From positions 5,675,724 to 5,739,723 of the forward strand of contig NZ_AP021879.1 in assembly GCF_009689005.1 (NCBI RefSeq): DNA of 64,000 nucleotides, in the 5' to 3' direction. A program made the translations under genes and the position numbers. Of this stretch, positions 24,472 through 33,276 are shown piece by piece. The first letter of the stretch is position 1; each line of letters starts with the position of its first letter. The notes beneath the pieces are model-generated. The model had not been told where the DNA came from and did not search any database. It saw nothing but the letters and a program-made list of their open reading frames with translations. This DNA is from Desulfosarcina ovata subsp. ovata. GTDB lineage: Bacteria; Desulfobacterota; Desulfobacteria; Desulfobacterales; Desulfosarcinaceae.

Positions 24472-25446
24472 ATGGAAGAGATAAGGCCCAACTGGTACCG
24501 CATTGAAATTCCCTTGCCCAGGACCCCCCTGAAATATCTGAACTCCTATGTCATCACCAGCCGTGAGAAAAACCTGATTATCGATACCGGCCTCAACCAC
24601 GTCGCCTGCCGGACGGCCATGCGCGAAGGATTGCGGGAACTGGGTGTGGAGATGGACCGGACCGATATTTTCATTACCCATTTTCATGCCGATCACTTCA
24701 GCCTGGTCTCCATGCTGGCCACAGAAACCACCCGGGTTTTTTTCAACCGCCCCGATGCGGAACTGATCGAATCCTGGGATGGCATCAATACCATGGTGGA
24801 CTTCAGTTGTAGACACGGATTTCCGGTGGCCGTGCTCAAGAAGGCCTTTGAGAACCATCCGGGAACCAAATTCGGTACCGAATGGACGCCGGACCTGAAG
24901 ATTCTGGTGGACGGGCAGACGATTACTTACGGGGACTACACTTTTACCTGCGTTGCCACGCCGGGGCATACCCTGGGGCATATGTGCCTGTACGAGGCCG
25001 CAGAAAAAATTCTGGTGGCCGGTGACCATCTTCTGATCGATATCACGCCGAACATTCAGGGCTGGCTGGATCAGGCTAACCTTTTAAAGCATTATCTGGA
25101 AAGCCTGCGCAAGGTATACGCGCTGGATGTGGATCTGGTGCTGCCGGGCCACCGGCGCCTCTTCAACGACCATCGCGGCCGCATTGACGAACTGTTGGCC
25201 CACCATGACCAGCGTCTCACCGAGGTGCGCCGCATTCTGTCCGACGGGCCCATGAGCGCCTATGAAACCGCATCAAAGATGACCTGGGACATCAGGGCCG
25301 ACAACTGGGCGGCCTTTCCTCCGGCACAGCAGTGGTTTGCCACGGGGGAGGCGCTCGCGCACCTGAGTTATCTCGAGGGAGAGGGGCAGGCCCGGCGGGA
25401 GGTGAACGACGGGAAGACGGTTTTCCATCGGGTCGGCGCCCCCTGA
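24472..25446 (+). CDS. Metallo-beta-lactamase-fold hydrolase (LACTB2/glyoxalase II-like)
   Basis: A 324-residue protein. The beta-lactamase-like domain covers residues 1-230 with THFHADHFS as the main metal motif, TPGHTLGHMCL and AGDHLL as later ligands, and LPGHRR. The last about 80 residues (HHDQRLTEVRRILSDGP, then SYLEGEGQA) resemble the helical C-terminal domain of LACTB2-type thioesterase/nuclease relatives. The start at 24472 has GAAGGGAAG upstream. It might hydrolyse a thioester, but the substrate is not determined by the sequence. Confidence 0.8.
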   Translation: MEEIRPNWYRIEIPLPRTPLKYLNSYVITSREKNLIIDTGLNHVACRTAMREGLRELGVEMDRTDIFITHFHADHFSLVSMLATETTRVFFNRPDAELIESWDGINTMVDFSCRHGFPVAVLKKAFENHPGTKFGTEWTPDLKILVDGQTITYGDYTFTCVATPGHTLGHMCLYEAAEKILVAGDHLLIDITPNIQGWLDQANLLKHYLESLRKVYALDVDLVLPGHRRLFNDHRGRIDELLAHHDQRLTEVRRILSDGPMSAYETASKMTWDIRADNWAAFPPAQQWFATGEALAHLSYLEGEGQARREVNDGKTVFHRVGAP

Positions 25447-25464
25447 GCAGGGCATCCAATCGCC

Positions 25465-26451
25465 TTATCGTTTCCGTGGAAGGCCTTTCACATTGGGGAG
25501 ACAGAAGGAATAGGTTTTTTCGGTACCGCATGTCGTGCACAGGTATTTCATGACCACGGACCGGCACTTCACCGCATCCTGAATGTCAGATTCAAAGGTC
25601 AATCGGCCGCCGCACGGGCATGCGCAGGGAACCACCAGGACGCAGACGATGCCGCCGATCGCTTCCTCGACAATGTTGAATTCGCCCAGCCCGAGCCAAT
25701 TCCACTCTTCCAGCAGTTCTGTAAAATAACGACGGGTGCGAACGCTACGCAATCGTGCCAGGGCCCGGCCGGTTGCTGTCTTCAGGGTGTCCGGCGAATG
25801 GTAAGCATAGGTCAGCTCGATGCTTGCCCGAATCAGCAGGTCATCATCAAGAAACTGTCGGCGCAGGGCCCGCTTGGCGAAAAACTGGGCCACGCCCATG
25901 GTGCCCAACTTGTCAATGCAATCCGCATCATACAACACGCGGCCGATTTTTGTGGTGGCCTGCCCTTCGAGGTAGCAGGAGAGGATGGCCTCCCTGACTG
26001 CCGGGATCCATTTTTCGTACACCGTGCCCGTAAGGATGTCCTCGGCGAACCGGACCGCGTTCTTCTCTTCCGGCGTATCGTCCGTATGGTAGCTCCCATA
26101 GGCGAACTTGCCCAGGTCGTGCATCAGCCCGGCGAGCAGGGCGGGAACTTCCTCGCAGCCTTCGGCCCTGGCAATGGTAAGGGCAATGCGGGACACCCGT
26201 GAGCTGTGCGCCCAAAGGCTGGAAAAAACTTCATCGGCCTGACTGTTCTGATAAGCTGTTTCTTGTTTGGTCAGTGTAAGGCGGATTTTCTGCAAGACAC
26301 CGGCGTCAATGGACTGGGGCCTCCTTACGTTGCAAACCGCGTTCTGCCGCTCCCGGTTCGCGGGTACCTTGTGCATGGCAGTGTTGTGCTGCCGTCCAAC
26401 CTGAATCTGGCAGCGGGTGAGCATTGCTTTTGAATTGGATCCCAACATCAT
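25465..26451 (-). CDS. HD-domain phosphohydrolase with C-terminal zinc-ribbon-like region
   Basis: A 328-residue protein. The HD domain covers about residues 75-220: His in LWAHSSRVSRIAL, the HD pair in GLMHDLGKFAYGS and a further Asp in DADCIDKLG. After it, CACPCGGRLTF and KYLCTTCG form two cysteine pairs that look like a zinc ribbon. The region before residue 60 is low in recognisable features. I start at 26451, where AAGGG is spaced seven bases away. HD proteins of this kind act on phosphate esters or nucleotides. The gene converges on the MBL-fold gene at 18 bp. Confidence 0.72.
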   Translation of the reverse strand: MMLGSNSKAMLTRCQIQVGRQHNTAMHKVPANRERQNAVCNVRRPQSIDAGVLQKIRLTLTKQETAYQNSQADEVFSSLWAHSSRVSRIALTIARAEGCEEVPALLAGLMHDLGKFAYGSYHTDDTPEEKNAVRFAEDILTGTVYEKWIPAVREAILSCYLEGQATTKIGRVLYDADCIDKLGTMGVAQFFAKRALRRQFLDDDLLIRASIELTYAYHSPDTLKTATGRALARLRSVRTRRYFTELLEEWNWLGLGEFNIVEEAIGGIVCVLVVPCACPCGGRLTFESDIQDAVKCRSVVMKYLCTTCGTEKTYSFCLPNVKGLPRKR

Positions 26452-26750
26452 ACATACACCCTTGTTCGGCCTTCCGGCAGCTGCGGGCATCGGTCGCTGG
26501 ACCGCCGTGCAATGGGCGCCGCGCGACTCCGGCGTTTAGCGGCTCCTTTTATAACCAGATTGATTCTGTTTTTGCAATTGCTTTCTTGTTTCGCAGAGAA
26601 ACCGGAGCGACGCTGGCCAGCGGGTGCCCGGGTCCGGTCGAAGTGCCACAGGGTCGCAACAGGGTTGAAAATAATGCTGTTTTGCCGTACCTCAAGCGAT
26701 GCATGCAATTGAAGACGGAGACAGAAACACGATACCGAAAGAGGTTCGAA

Positions 26751-27281
26751 ATGGAAAAAATCGGGATGATCACCCCTTTTCAGGGGCGGGTACCGCAAAT
26801 CGGAGCGTCGGTCTGGATCGATCCCTCCGCGCGGCTGATCGGCAATGTACAGGTGGCCGATGGTGCGAGCATCTGGCCGGGGGCGATCCTGCGGGCCGAC
26901 GAATCGGAGATCCGCATCGGTACGCGATCCGCCATCCTGGATCAATGCCTGCTGGAATCGCCGCACGGCTTTCCGGTGGTGGTGGCCGCCGATGCGCTGA
27001 TCAGCCATAAGGTCTGCCTGCACGGTGCCACCGTTGAATCGGGTGCCCTGGTGGGGATCGGTGCGATCGTTCTGGATGGGGCTGTTATCGGCGCCGGTGC
27101 GCTGGTGGGGGCCGGTGCCGTTGTTGCCCCCAACGCGCAGATTCCACCCGGAACACTGGCCCTGGGCCAGCCCGCCAAACCGATTCGTCCCCTCAAGGCG
27201 AATGAAATCAGCAATATCCGTTCCCAACTGGCGCTGTTGTCACGCAAGGCGGGTGAGTACCGGGCCATGGGCGAACGCTGA
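26751..27281 (+). CDS. Gamma-carbonic-anhydrase-like left-handed beta-helix protein
   Basis: A 176-residue hexapeptide-repeat protein. Repeats run from PSARLIGNVQVADGASIWPG to APNAQIPPGTLALG, followed by an alpha-helix. Of the three His that bind the metal in active gamma-CAs, two are recognisable in ISHKVCLHG, but the first position (usually VxHxxPGFP) reads LLESPHGFP, so His is replaced by Glu with a His three residues later. Catalytic activity is uncertain. The homologous part begins at the ATG at 26751 behind AAAGAGG; the open frame to 26424 is not protein-like. It precedes the YcaO gene by 163 bp. Confidence 0.78.
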   Translation: MEKIGMITPFQGRVPQIGASVWIDPSARLIGNVQVADGASIWPGAILRADESEIRIGTRSAILDQCLLESPHGFPVVVAADALISHKVCLHGATVESGALVGIGAIVLDGAVIGAGALVGAGAVVAPNAQIPPGTLALGQPAKPIRPLKANEISNIRSQLALLSRKAGEYRAMGER

Positions 27282-27444
27282 TTTGACGGATTGAAGACGA
27301 GTAATTGATTTAATCGTGATAGCGGTATAAAGATTGAAATTTGTGAATTCAAGGTGTTGCGATGATGAACACCGATTCCGGCGCCTGCCTTGTGGAAAAC
27401 GTTGAAAAAGCGGCGCCCTCACGGTTTTTCAAAAAAGGGTTGGT

Positions 27445-28770
27445 ATGAAATTCATAAACCACATCCGCAACGAATTTAATAAGACCGATACGCCGGCCAA
27501 CACCATCGGCAAAATCGCCGCCGGTTTCGATCGATTGGGATACGATATCCGCTATCAGCATTATGCGGTATCCGACCGGATGCATTGGTCCCAGATAACC
27601 ATCGATGCAATAAAGTTGCAGTGTCAGGGAAAAGGCGTTACGCCCGAACTGGCCAAGGCCAGCGCCTATGCCGAGTTGACCGAGCGCTTCAGCGGGGGGC
27701 TGTTTTTTCAGGATTTCGAAGAACAGGTTCGCTTCAACATGCCCGCCCTGTATGGTCGGCAGGTGAGCCGTTTCTTGAACTATGAGTGGATGGCCGGTTA
27801 TGTGAACAGCCACCAGAACGATCTGGACCACGATTATCTCTCCATCGAGGCATTGCTCTGCAACCAGACCCATTTAGGCCCGAGCGACATCGAAAAGATT
27901 AAAAACAGCCAGATGGCAAGGCACTGGGTGGACGGATATTCGGTGGCGCAGGACAAAGCCGTCAAGGTCCCCATCAATTTCGTCGCCTACATCAATGCGT
28001 CCAACGGCATGGCCGCCGGCAATACCCTGGAAGAGGCGATGATTCAGGCGGCTTGCGAAGTTTTCGAAAGATACACGCAGATTCAGATTATCCAGCCGGA
28101 GACAATCGTTCCCAGCATCGACAAAGAGACCGTTGAAAACGATCATCTGAAAACGATGATGGCATATTACGAGAAAGAGAACGTGGAGATCGTTTTAAAA
28201 GATTTCTCTCTGGGCGGGCTCGTTCCCTCTATTGGCGTTCTTTTCATCAACCACAATCTGCGGCCGGGACGATGGGAGCACAAAATTCTGGTTCCCGGCG
28301 TTTCCTTTAACATGGATGAAGCCCTTAGCCGCTGTTTCACCGAAATCATGCAGGGCCGCAATACGCTCCAGATGCCCAGTCCGAATTTCGATCGACCGGT
28401 GATGCACCGATCCAGGGTCAACAACCTCTACCTGTTGTTCAAATGCTGCATTTCAGAAAAGGACATCTCTTTTCTGGAAGAAGGCGACACCATCTCCTAC
28501 CGGAATTACAGAAGCAAAGATATTTTCTCCGAGATTGAATCGATCAAACGGATATGCCAAACTCTTGAAACCGACTTCATCGTTCTGAACCTCACCCACC
28601 CGATTCTCAAATTCCCCGTGGTGCGAGTCGTCATGCCCGGTATTTCGGACTTCTTGCCTTTTGTTTTCAAGGACATCTTGACCTCCGTCGACACCAACCC
28701 CGACTCGGCGTGGCGAGGCGAGGCTTACAAAAACCTGATGAGTTCTTTTTTTAAAACGGAAGAAGGATAG
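27445..28770 (+). CDS. Orphan YcaO-family protein
   Basis: A 441-residue YcaO protein. The ATP/Mg-binding features are SAYAELTERFSGG (about residues 73-85) and AGNTLEEAMIQAACEVFERY, with a later FTEIMQGR. YcaO enzymes activate amide oxygens with ATP, giving azolines in peptides or thioamides with a sulfur donor. No precursor peptide, E1-like partner, TfuA or dehydrogenase is nearby. The ending (SSFFKTEEG) is not the proline-rich tail of azoline-forming enzymes. The neighbours are a gamma-CA-like protein and, downstream behind a structured spacer, nikA. The substrate is unknown; a protein-modifying role is possible. Confidence 0.82.
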   Translation: MKFINHIRNEFNKTDTPANTIGKIAAGFDRLGYDIRYQHYAVSDRMHWSQITIDAIKLQCQGKGVTPELAKASAYAELTERFSGGLFFQDFEEQVRFNMPALYGRQVSRFLNYEWMAGYVNSHQNDLDHDYLSIEALLCNQTHLGPSDIEKIKNSQMARHWVDGYSVAQDKAVKVPINFVAYINASNGMAAGNTLEEAMIQAACEVFERYTQIQIIQPETIVPSIDKETVENDHLKTMMAYYEKENVEIVLKDFSLGGLVPSIGVLFINHNLRPGRWEHKILVPGVSFNMDEALSRCFTEIMQGRNTLQMPSPNFDRPVMHRSRVNNLYLLFKCCISEKDISFLEEGDTISYRNYRSKDIFSEIESIKRICQTLETDFIVLNLTHPILKFPVVRVVMPGISDFLPFVFKDILTSVDTNPDSAWRGEAYKNLMSSFFKTEEG

Positions 28771-28774
28771 GCAA

Positions 28775-28962
28775 TATGGGGCTGCACGATCAATTCAGGT
28801 AGATTTAAGTTGACAGCCCCATAGGGCGGTGATAACGCCAGGAGCCAATCGAAGCCTGAAGGCTTTTTGTGCATGTTGCATTGATTCTTCATACGAAAAA
28901 AGATCGGCCATGAAGGCGGATCCCCACAACAGAGGGACGGGGTGAGGCGCTCATGGCCTTTT
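28775..28962 (+). promoter_or_regulatory. Hairpin-rich leader before nikA (possible RNA regulator)
   Basis: Four stems follow one another. TATGGGGCTG (28775-28784) pairs with CAGCCCCATA (28814-28823); GGCG pairs with CGCC at 28825-28839; AGCC-TGAA-GGCT plus TTTT lies at 28853-28868; GGCCATGA (28906-28913) pairs with TCATGGCC (28951-28958) and is followed by TTTT. The third and fourth end in T-runs and could terminate the ycaO transcript or attenuate nik expression. I could not match the pattern to a known riboswitch. Confidence 0.5.
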
Positions 28963-28997
28963 CATATGCCCCTGCCCCGCAATGCGCAGGAGGCTTC

Positions 28998-30572
28998 ATG
29001 AAACGGCTGTTGCTGATTTTTCTTTTCGTCGCCGGTTTCGGTTTACTTCCGGGTGCCGCTCCGGTACTGGCCGAATCCGATACCCTGATCTATTCCTGGC
29101 CAGGCAATGTCGGTCCCCTGAATCCGCATCTCTACTCTCCCAATCAAATGTTCGCCCAGGCCATGGTCTACGAGCCATTGGTGCGCTACAGCCTGGATGG
29201 CAACATCCAACCGTGCCTGGCCGAAAGCTGGGACATTTCTCCGGATGGCCGTGTGTACACCATCCGGTTGCGCCAGGGCGTGGTTTTTTCCGATGGCGTT
29301 CCCTTCGATGCAAAAGCGGTCAAGATGAACATCGATGCGGTCATGGCCAATGCCAAACGCCATGCCTGGCTGGAACTCGTGCACCAGATCCGGGAAACCG
29401 TCATTGTGGATGCCCACACCGTTAAAATCATCCTGAAGGATCCCTACTATCCCTTCCTTCAGGACATGGCCCTGGTGCGCCCCTTCCGATTCCTCAGCCC
29501 GTCGGCATTTCCGGACAGCGGCAATACGGCCGATGGCATCAAGCAAGCCGTCGGCACGGGCCCCTGGGTTCTGGTGGAATCCAAACTGGGGGAGTACGAC
29601 CGGTTTGAGCGCAACGAGAATTACTGGGGAAAGCGGCCGCCGATGAAAACGATCCTGGTCAAGGTGATCCCCGATCCGAACAGCCGCGCCGTGGCCTTCG
29701 AAACCGGAGCGATCGATCTGATTTACGGTGACGGGCAGATCAGCCTGGATACCTACGACCGTTTCCGAAGCGATCCGCGATACCGCACGGCCATTTCGCA
29801 GCCCCTGTGCACCCGTAGCCTGGCGATCAACAGCGGCCGGGGCCCCACCCGGGAATTGGCGGTGCGGCAGGCCATTCAGCATGCGGTCGATAAGGACGCG
29901 ATTGTCAAAGGCGTGTTCCTCGATACGGAGATCAAGGCAGATACGCTCTATTCGGCCAATATCCCCTATTGCGACCTGAAGCTGCCGCCCTACGCCTTTG
30001 ATCCTGCCAAAGCCGAAAGCATTCTCGCCACGGCCGGATGGAAACGGACCGAGAAAACCGGTTTCCGGACCCGGGACGGCCAGGTCCTTTCCGTTGACCT
30101 CTGCTTTGTGGGCAACGACGCCGTCATGAAAGCGGTTGCCGAAGTGCTGCAAAGCGACCTGCAGCGGGTGGGGGTCAAGATCAATCTGCTGGGCGAGGAG
30201 CAGGATTCCTTCTACAAACGCCAGAAGTCGGGAGAATTCGGCCTCATCTTCAACAATACCTGGGGCCCGCCCTACGAGCCCCACTCCTACCTGAGTTCAT
30301 GGCGTGTGCCCTCCCATGCGGACTACGAGGCCCAGTCCGGACTGCCCATGAAACCGGAGATCGACGCGACCATCGGACGGGTGCTGGTGTCGACGGATGA
30401 AGGCGTGCGCGCGGACACTTATCGCAAGATCCTGACCACTATCCACGAACAGGCCGTTTATCTCTCCTTGAGTTACACCACGGGGCTGATCGTGCATGGC
30501 AAGGGGATGCAGGGGGCCTCCTTCGGCCCGACGAAAAACGAAATCCCTTTCGAGACGATGTTCAAGGAATAA
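28998..30572 (+). CDS. nikA: Nickel ABC transporter, periplasmic nickel-binding protein NikA
   Basis: A 524-residue binding protein that captures nickel, probably as a chelate, in the periplasm. It follows E. coli NikA closely: GPLNPHLYSPNQMFAQAMVY, KRHAWLELVHQI, YYPFLQDMALVRPFRFL, TGPWVLVESKL and VIPDPNSRAVAFETGAIDL. The His used by NikA for nickel-chelate binding is kept in YEPHSYLSS. A signal peptide ends at VLAESD. The ATG at 28998 has AGGAGG upstream. It heads the nikABCDE operon and is followed by nikB after 53 bp. The resemblance is specific to NikA rather than to DppA or OppA. Confidence 0.93.
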   Translation: MKRLLLIFLFVAGFGLLPGAAPVLAESDTLIYSWPGNVGPLNPHLYSPNQMFAQAMVYEPLVRYSLDGNIQPCLAESWDISPDGRVYTIRLRQGVVFSDGVPFDAKAVKMNIDAVMANAKRHAWLELVHQIRETVIVDAHTVKIILKDPYYPFLQDMALVRPFRFLSPSAFPDSGNTADGIKQAVGTGPWVLVESKLGEYDRFERNENYWGKRPPMKTILVKVIPDPNSRAVAFETGAIDLIYGDGQISLDTYDRFRSDPRYRTAISQPLCTRSLAINSGRGPTRELAVRQAIQHAVDKDAIVKGVFLDTEIKADTLYSANIPYCDLKLPPYAFDPAKAESILATAGWKRTEKTGFRTRDGQVLSVDLCFVGNDAVMKAVAEVLQSDLQRVGVKINLLGEEQDSFYKRQKSGEFGLIFNNTWGPPYEPHSYLSSWRVPSHADYEAQSGLPMKPEIDATIGRVLVSTDEGVRADTYRKILTTIHEQAVYLSLSYTTGLIVHGKGMQGASFGPTKNEIPFETMFKE

Positions 30573-30625
30573 CCGGCAGAAACCACTCACCAGGGGGACT
30601 TTCGGCTCCCCCACGGGAAACGTTT

Positions 30626-31570
30626 ATGCTTCGATACATCACCCGGCGGCTGCTGGTTTTGATCCCGCTGTTGCTGGCGGTTTCCATCATTGTCTTTTCG
30701 ATCCTGCGCCTGGGGGAAAACGATCCGGCCATGGCTTACCTGCGCCTTTCCCAGATTCCGCCCACGGACGAGGCCCTGGCCCAGGCCAGGGAAGAATTGG
30801 GGCTCGACCGGCCCATCGTGGTCCAGTACCTGGATTGGCTGGGCAAGGCCGTGCGCCTGGATTTCGGCCGCTCCTATGTGACGGGGGTGCCCGTGACCGA
30901 ACGGTTGCTCTACTACCTGCCCAATACCCTGTATCTCGGCGGGGTCTCTTTGGCCATCACCCTGATTCTCAGCTTTCCCCTGGGGATCGGTTCGGTTATC
31001 TACAAGGATCGCTGGCCCGATCACCTTACCCGGGCGCTGGCCTACGTGGGGGTGTCGACACCCAGTTTCTGGCTGGGGTTCCTATTGGTCTTCGTCTTTT
31101 CCGTGAAAATGGGGTGGCTGCCGCCTTTGGGCAAGGGCGGCCTGGCCCATGTGATCATGCCCGCCTTTACCCTCTCCCTGATGTCCATGTGCATCAACAC
31201 CCGGCTCATCCGGGGAAGCATGCTGGAGCAGATGCATACCCGCTCGGTGCTGTTCGCCAGGATCAGGGGAATCCCGGAAAAGTGGGTCATCGGGCGTCAT
31301 GTGCTGAAAAATTCGATGATACCGGTGGTCACGGCCATCGGCATGCATATCGGCGAGATGATCGGCGGAGCCGTGGTGGTGGAGATTATCTTTGCCTGGC
31401 CCGGCGTGGGGCGTTATGCGGTTTCGGCCATTTACAACCGGGATTTTCCGGTCATGCAGTGCTTTATCCTCATGATGACGGTGCTGTTCGTTCTCTGCAA
31501 CCTGGGGGTGGATATCCTCTATGCCTGGCTCGACCCGCGCATCCGCTACGAAGGAGGAACCACCCGATGA
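30626..31570 (+). CDS. nikB: Nickel ABC transporter permease NikB
   Basis: A 314-residue inner-membrane permease of the DppB/NikB type, with N-terminal MLRYITRRLLVLIPLLL, six helices and the ATPase-contact loop ARIRGIPEKWVIGRHVLKNS. It forms the membrane pore with NikC. Its stop overlaps the nikC start as ATGA. Confidence 0.93.
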   Translation: MLRYITRRLLVLIPLLLAVSIIVFSILRLGENDPAMAYLRLSQIPPTDEALAQAREELGLDRPIVVQYLDWLGKAVRLDFGRSYVTGVPVTERLLYYLPNTLYLGGVSLAITLILSFPLGIGSVIYKDRWPDHLTRALAYVGVSTPSFWLGFLLVFVFSVKMGWLPPLGKGGLAHVIMPAFTLSLMSMCINTRLIRGSMLEQMHTRSVLFARIRGIPEKWVIGRHVLKNSMIPVVTAIGMHIGEMIGGAVVVEIIFAWPGVGRYAVSAIYNRDFPVMQCFILMMTVLFVLCNLGVDILYAWLDPRIRYEGGTTR

Positions 31571-32403
31571 AGATGGTGCGCAAGCTGCTGGGGCACAAAC
31601 TGATCTGGTTCGCCCTGCCCGTGATCCTGGCGATTCTGGCCATGGCCCTGTTCGCTCCGTGGATCGCTCCGCATCCCCCGGATCGGGTGGATCTTTCCCA
31701 AAAGCTCGAGCCTCCCGGCAAAAGCCATCTTTTGGGAACCGATCACCTGGGACGGGACATCCTCTCCCGCCTGATCTGGGGAGCGCGGGCCTCCATGGGG
31801 TCGGTTTTTCTCATCATCAACCTGATCATGATTTTCAGCCTGGTGGTGGGATGTCTCTCCGGCTTTCTCGGCGGATGGGTCGATTCGTTGTTCATGCGGA
31901 TCTGCGAAGTGTTCCTGACGTTTCCCACCTTCATCCTGGCCATGTTTCTCATCGGGGTGTTGGGCACGGGCATGTTCAACGTCATCCTGGCCATTTTTCT
32001 GACCCACTGGGCCTGGTACGCCAGGATTATCCGCGGGCTCGTGCTCAGCCTGAGAAACAGCGAGTACATCCTGGCCTCCCGGGTGGCGGGTACGCGGACC
32101 TGGAAGATTATCCTGCGCCATATCGTTCCGCCCGTGCTGGCCCAGTTGACCATCCTGGCCACCCTGGACATCGGTCACATGATGCTGCATGTCTCCGGTC
32201 TCTCTTTTCTGGGACTCGGCATCCAGCCGCCCACCCCGGAATGGGGGGTGATGATCAACGATGCGCGGCAGTACATCTGGACGCGACCGGAACTGATCAT
32301 GTACCCCGGAATCATGATTTTTCTGGCCGTTCTGGCCTTCAATATCCCGGGAGATATCCTGCGGGACAGCCTCGACCCGGCGATTCAAACGGAAGGAGAC
32401 TGA
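31567..32403 (+). CDS. nikC: Nickel ABC transporter permease NikC
   Basis: A 278-residue permease of the DppC/NikC type. Landmarks are HLLGTDHLGRDILSRLIWGA near the N-terminus and the contact loop ASRVAGTRTWKIILRHIVPP. AAGGAGG precedes the ATG at 31567; the longer open frame to 30496 overlaps nikB and is not protein-like. The next gene starts 2 bp after its stop. Confidence 0.93.
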   Translation: MKMVRKLLGHKLIWFALPVILAILAMALFAPWIAPHPPDRVDLSQKLEPPGKSHLLGTDHLGRDILSRLIWGARASMGSVFLIINLIMIFSLVVGCLSGFLGGWVDSLFMRICEVFLTFPTFILAMFLIGVLGTGMFNVILAIFLTHWAWYARIIRGLVLSLRNSEYILASRVAGTRTWKIILRHIVPPVLAQLTILATLDIGHMMLHVSGLSFLGLGIQPPTPEWGVMINDARQYIWTRPELIMYPGIMIFLAVLAFNIPGDILRDSLDPAIQTEGD

Positions 32404-32405
32404 AG

Positions 32406-33242
32406 ATGACGTCGCCTGCGGTATTGTCGGTGGAAAACCTATCCCTGGACCTTTCCACCGGCCGCCAAAAAAAACGTCTGGTCCGGAACGTGAGCTTTCA
32501 GATCCGTGAGCGGGAAGTGATGGGGTTGATCGGAGAGAGCGGATGCGGCAAGTCCCTCACCTGCCTGGCGCTCATGGGACTGCTGCCGGCCGCCATCCGG
32601 CAGACGGAAGGACGGGTGTTTTTCAACGGGCGGGTCCTCGATACGCTGGAGGCCACCGAACAGCGGTCCCTGAGGGGCAGGAAAATTGCCATGGTACTGC
32701 AAAATCCCATGAGCTGTTTCGATAACATTTTCACCATCCGCCATCACTTCAGGGAAACCCTGGTGGCCCACGGCGCGCAGCCTGACCGGGATGTCGAGGC
32801 GGCGGCCGTCAAGGCGCTGGCCGAGGTCGGCTTTGACGATCCCGAAAGCGTGCTGGGCCTGTACCCGTTCCAGATGAGCGGCGGGATGCTGCAGCGGGTG
32901 ATGGTGGCGCTGGCGGTGATGATGGAGGTCTCCCTGCTGATCGCCGACGAACCCACCACCGATCTGGACGTGGTCGCCCAGGCCAGGGTACTCGATCTGC
33001 TGACCAGGATCTGTGGCGAACACGGGCTCGCTCTCTTGCTGGTGACCCATGACCTGAGCGTGATCGCCCGCATGGCCGACGATGTGGCGGTGATGCGGGG
33101 CGGGGCCATCGTTGAAAGCGGGACCGTGACGGACATTTTTCATTCCGCCGGCCACCCGTATACGCAGGCCATCCTGAAGGCCCATATGAGCCTTTACGAA
33201 AGCCGGTTGGAACGGCTGCTGATGCAGTCGATCAAAAACTGA
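32406..33242 (+). CDS. nikD: Nickel ABC transporter ATPase NikD
   Basis: A 278-residue ATPase. Walker A is GESGCGKS, the Q-loop AMVLQNPMSCFD, the signature MSGGMLQR, Walker B LLIADEP and the switch VTHDLS. The C-terminal region GHPYTQAIL is typical of the DppD/NikD branch, although the family's iron-sulfur cysteines are not present. AMVLQNPMSCFDNIFTI agrees with NikD-type proteins. The ATG at 32406 follows the nikC stop directly. Confidence 0.9.
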   Translation: MTSPAVLSVENLSLDLSTGRQKKRLVRNVSFQIREREVMGLIGESGCGKSLTCLALMGLLPAAIRQTEGRVFFNGRVLDTLEATEQRSLRGRKIAMVLQNPMSCFDNIFTIRHHFRETLVAHGAQPDRDVEAAAVKALAEVGFDDPESVLGLYPFQMSGGMLQRVMVALAVMMEVSLLIADEPTTDLDVVAQARVLDLLTRICGEHGLALLLVTHDLSVIARMADDVAVMRGGAIVESGTVTDIFHSAGHPYTQAILKAHMSLYESRLERLLMQSIKN

Positions 33243-33276
33243 CGGATTCGTGCATTCCCCCCGAGAGGAGAAACCG

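Noticed and set aside
28888..28896. TCATAC as a NikR operator before nikA
   Set aside because: Only one half-site is present; the matching GTATGA at the expected spacing is missing.
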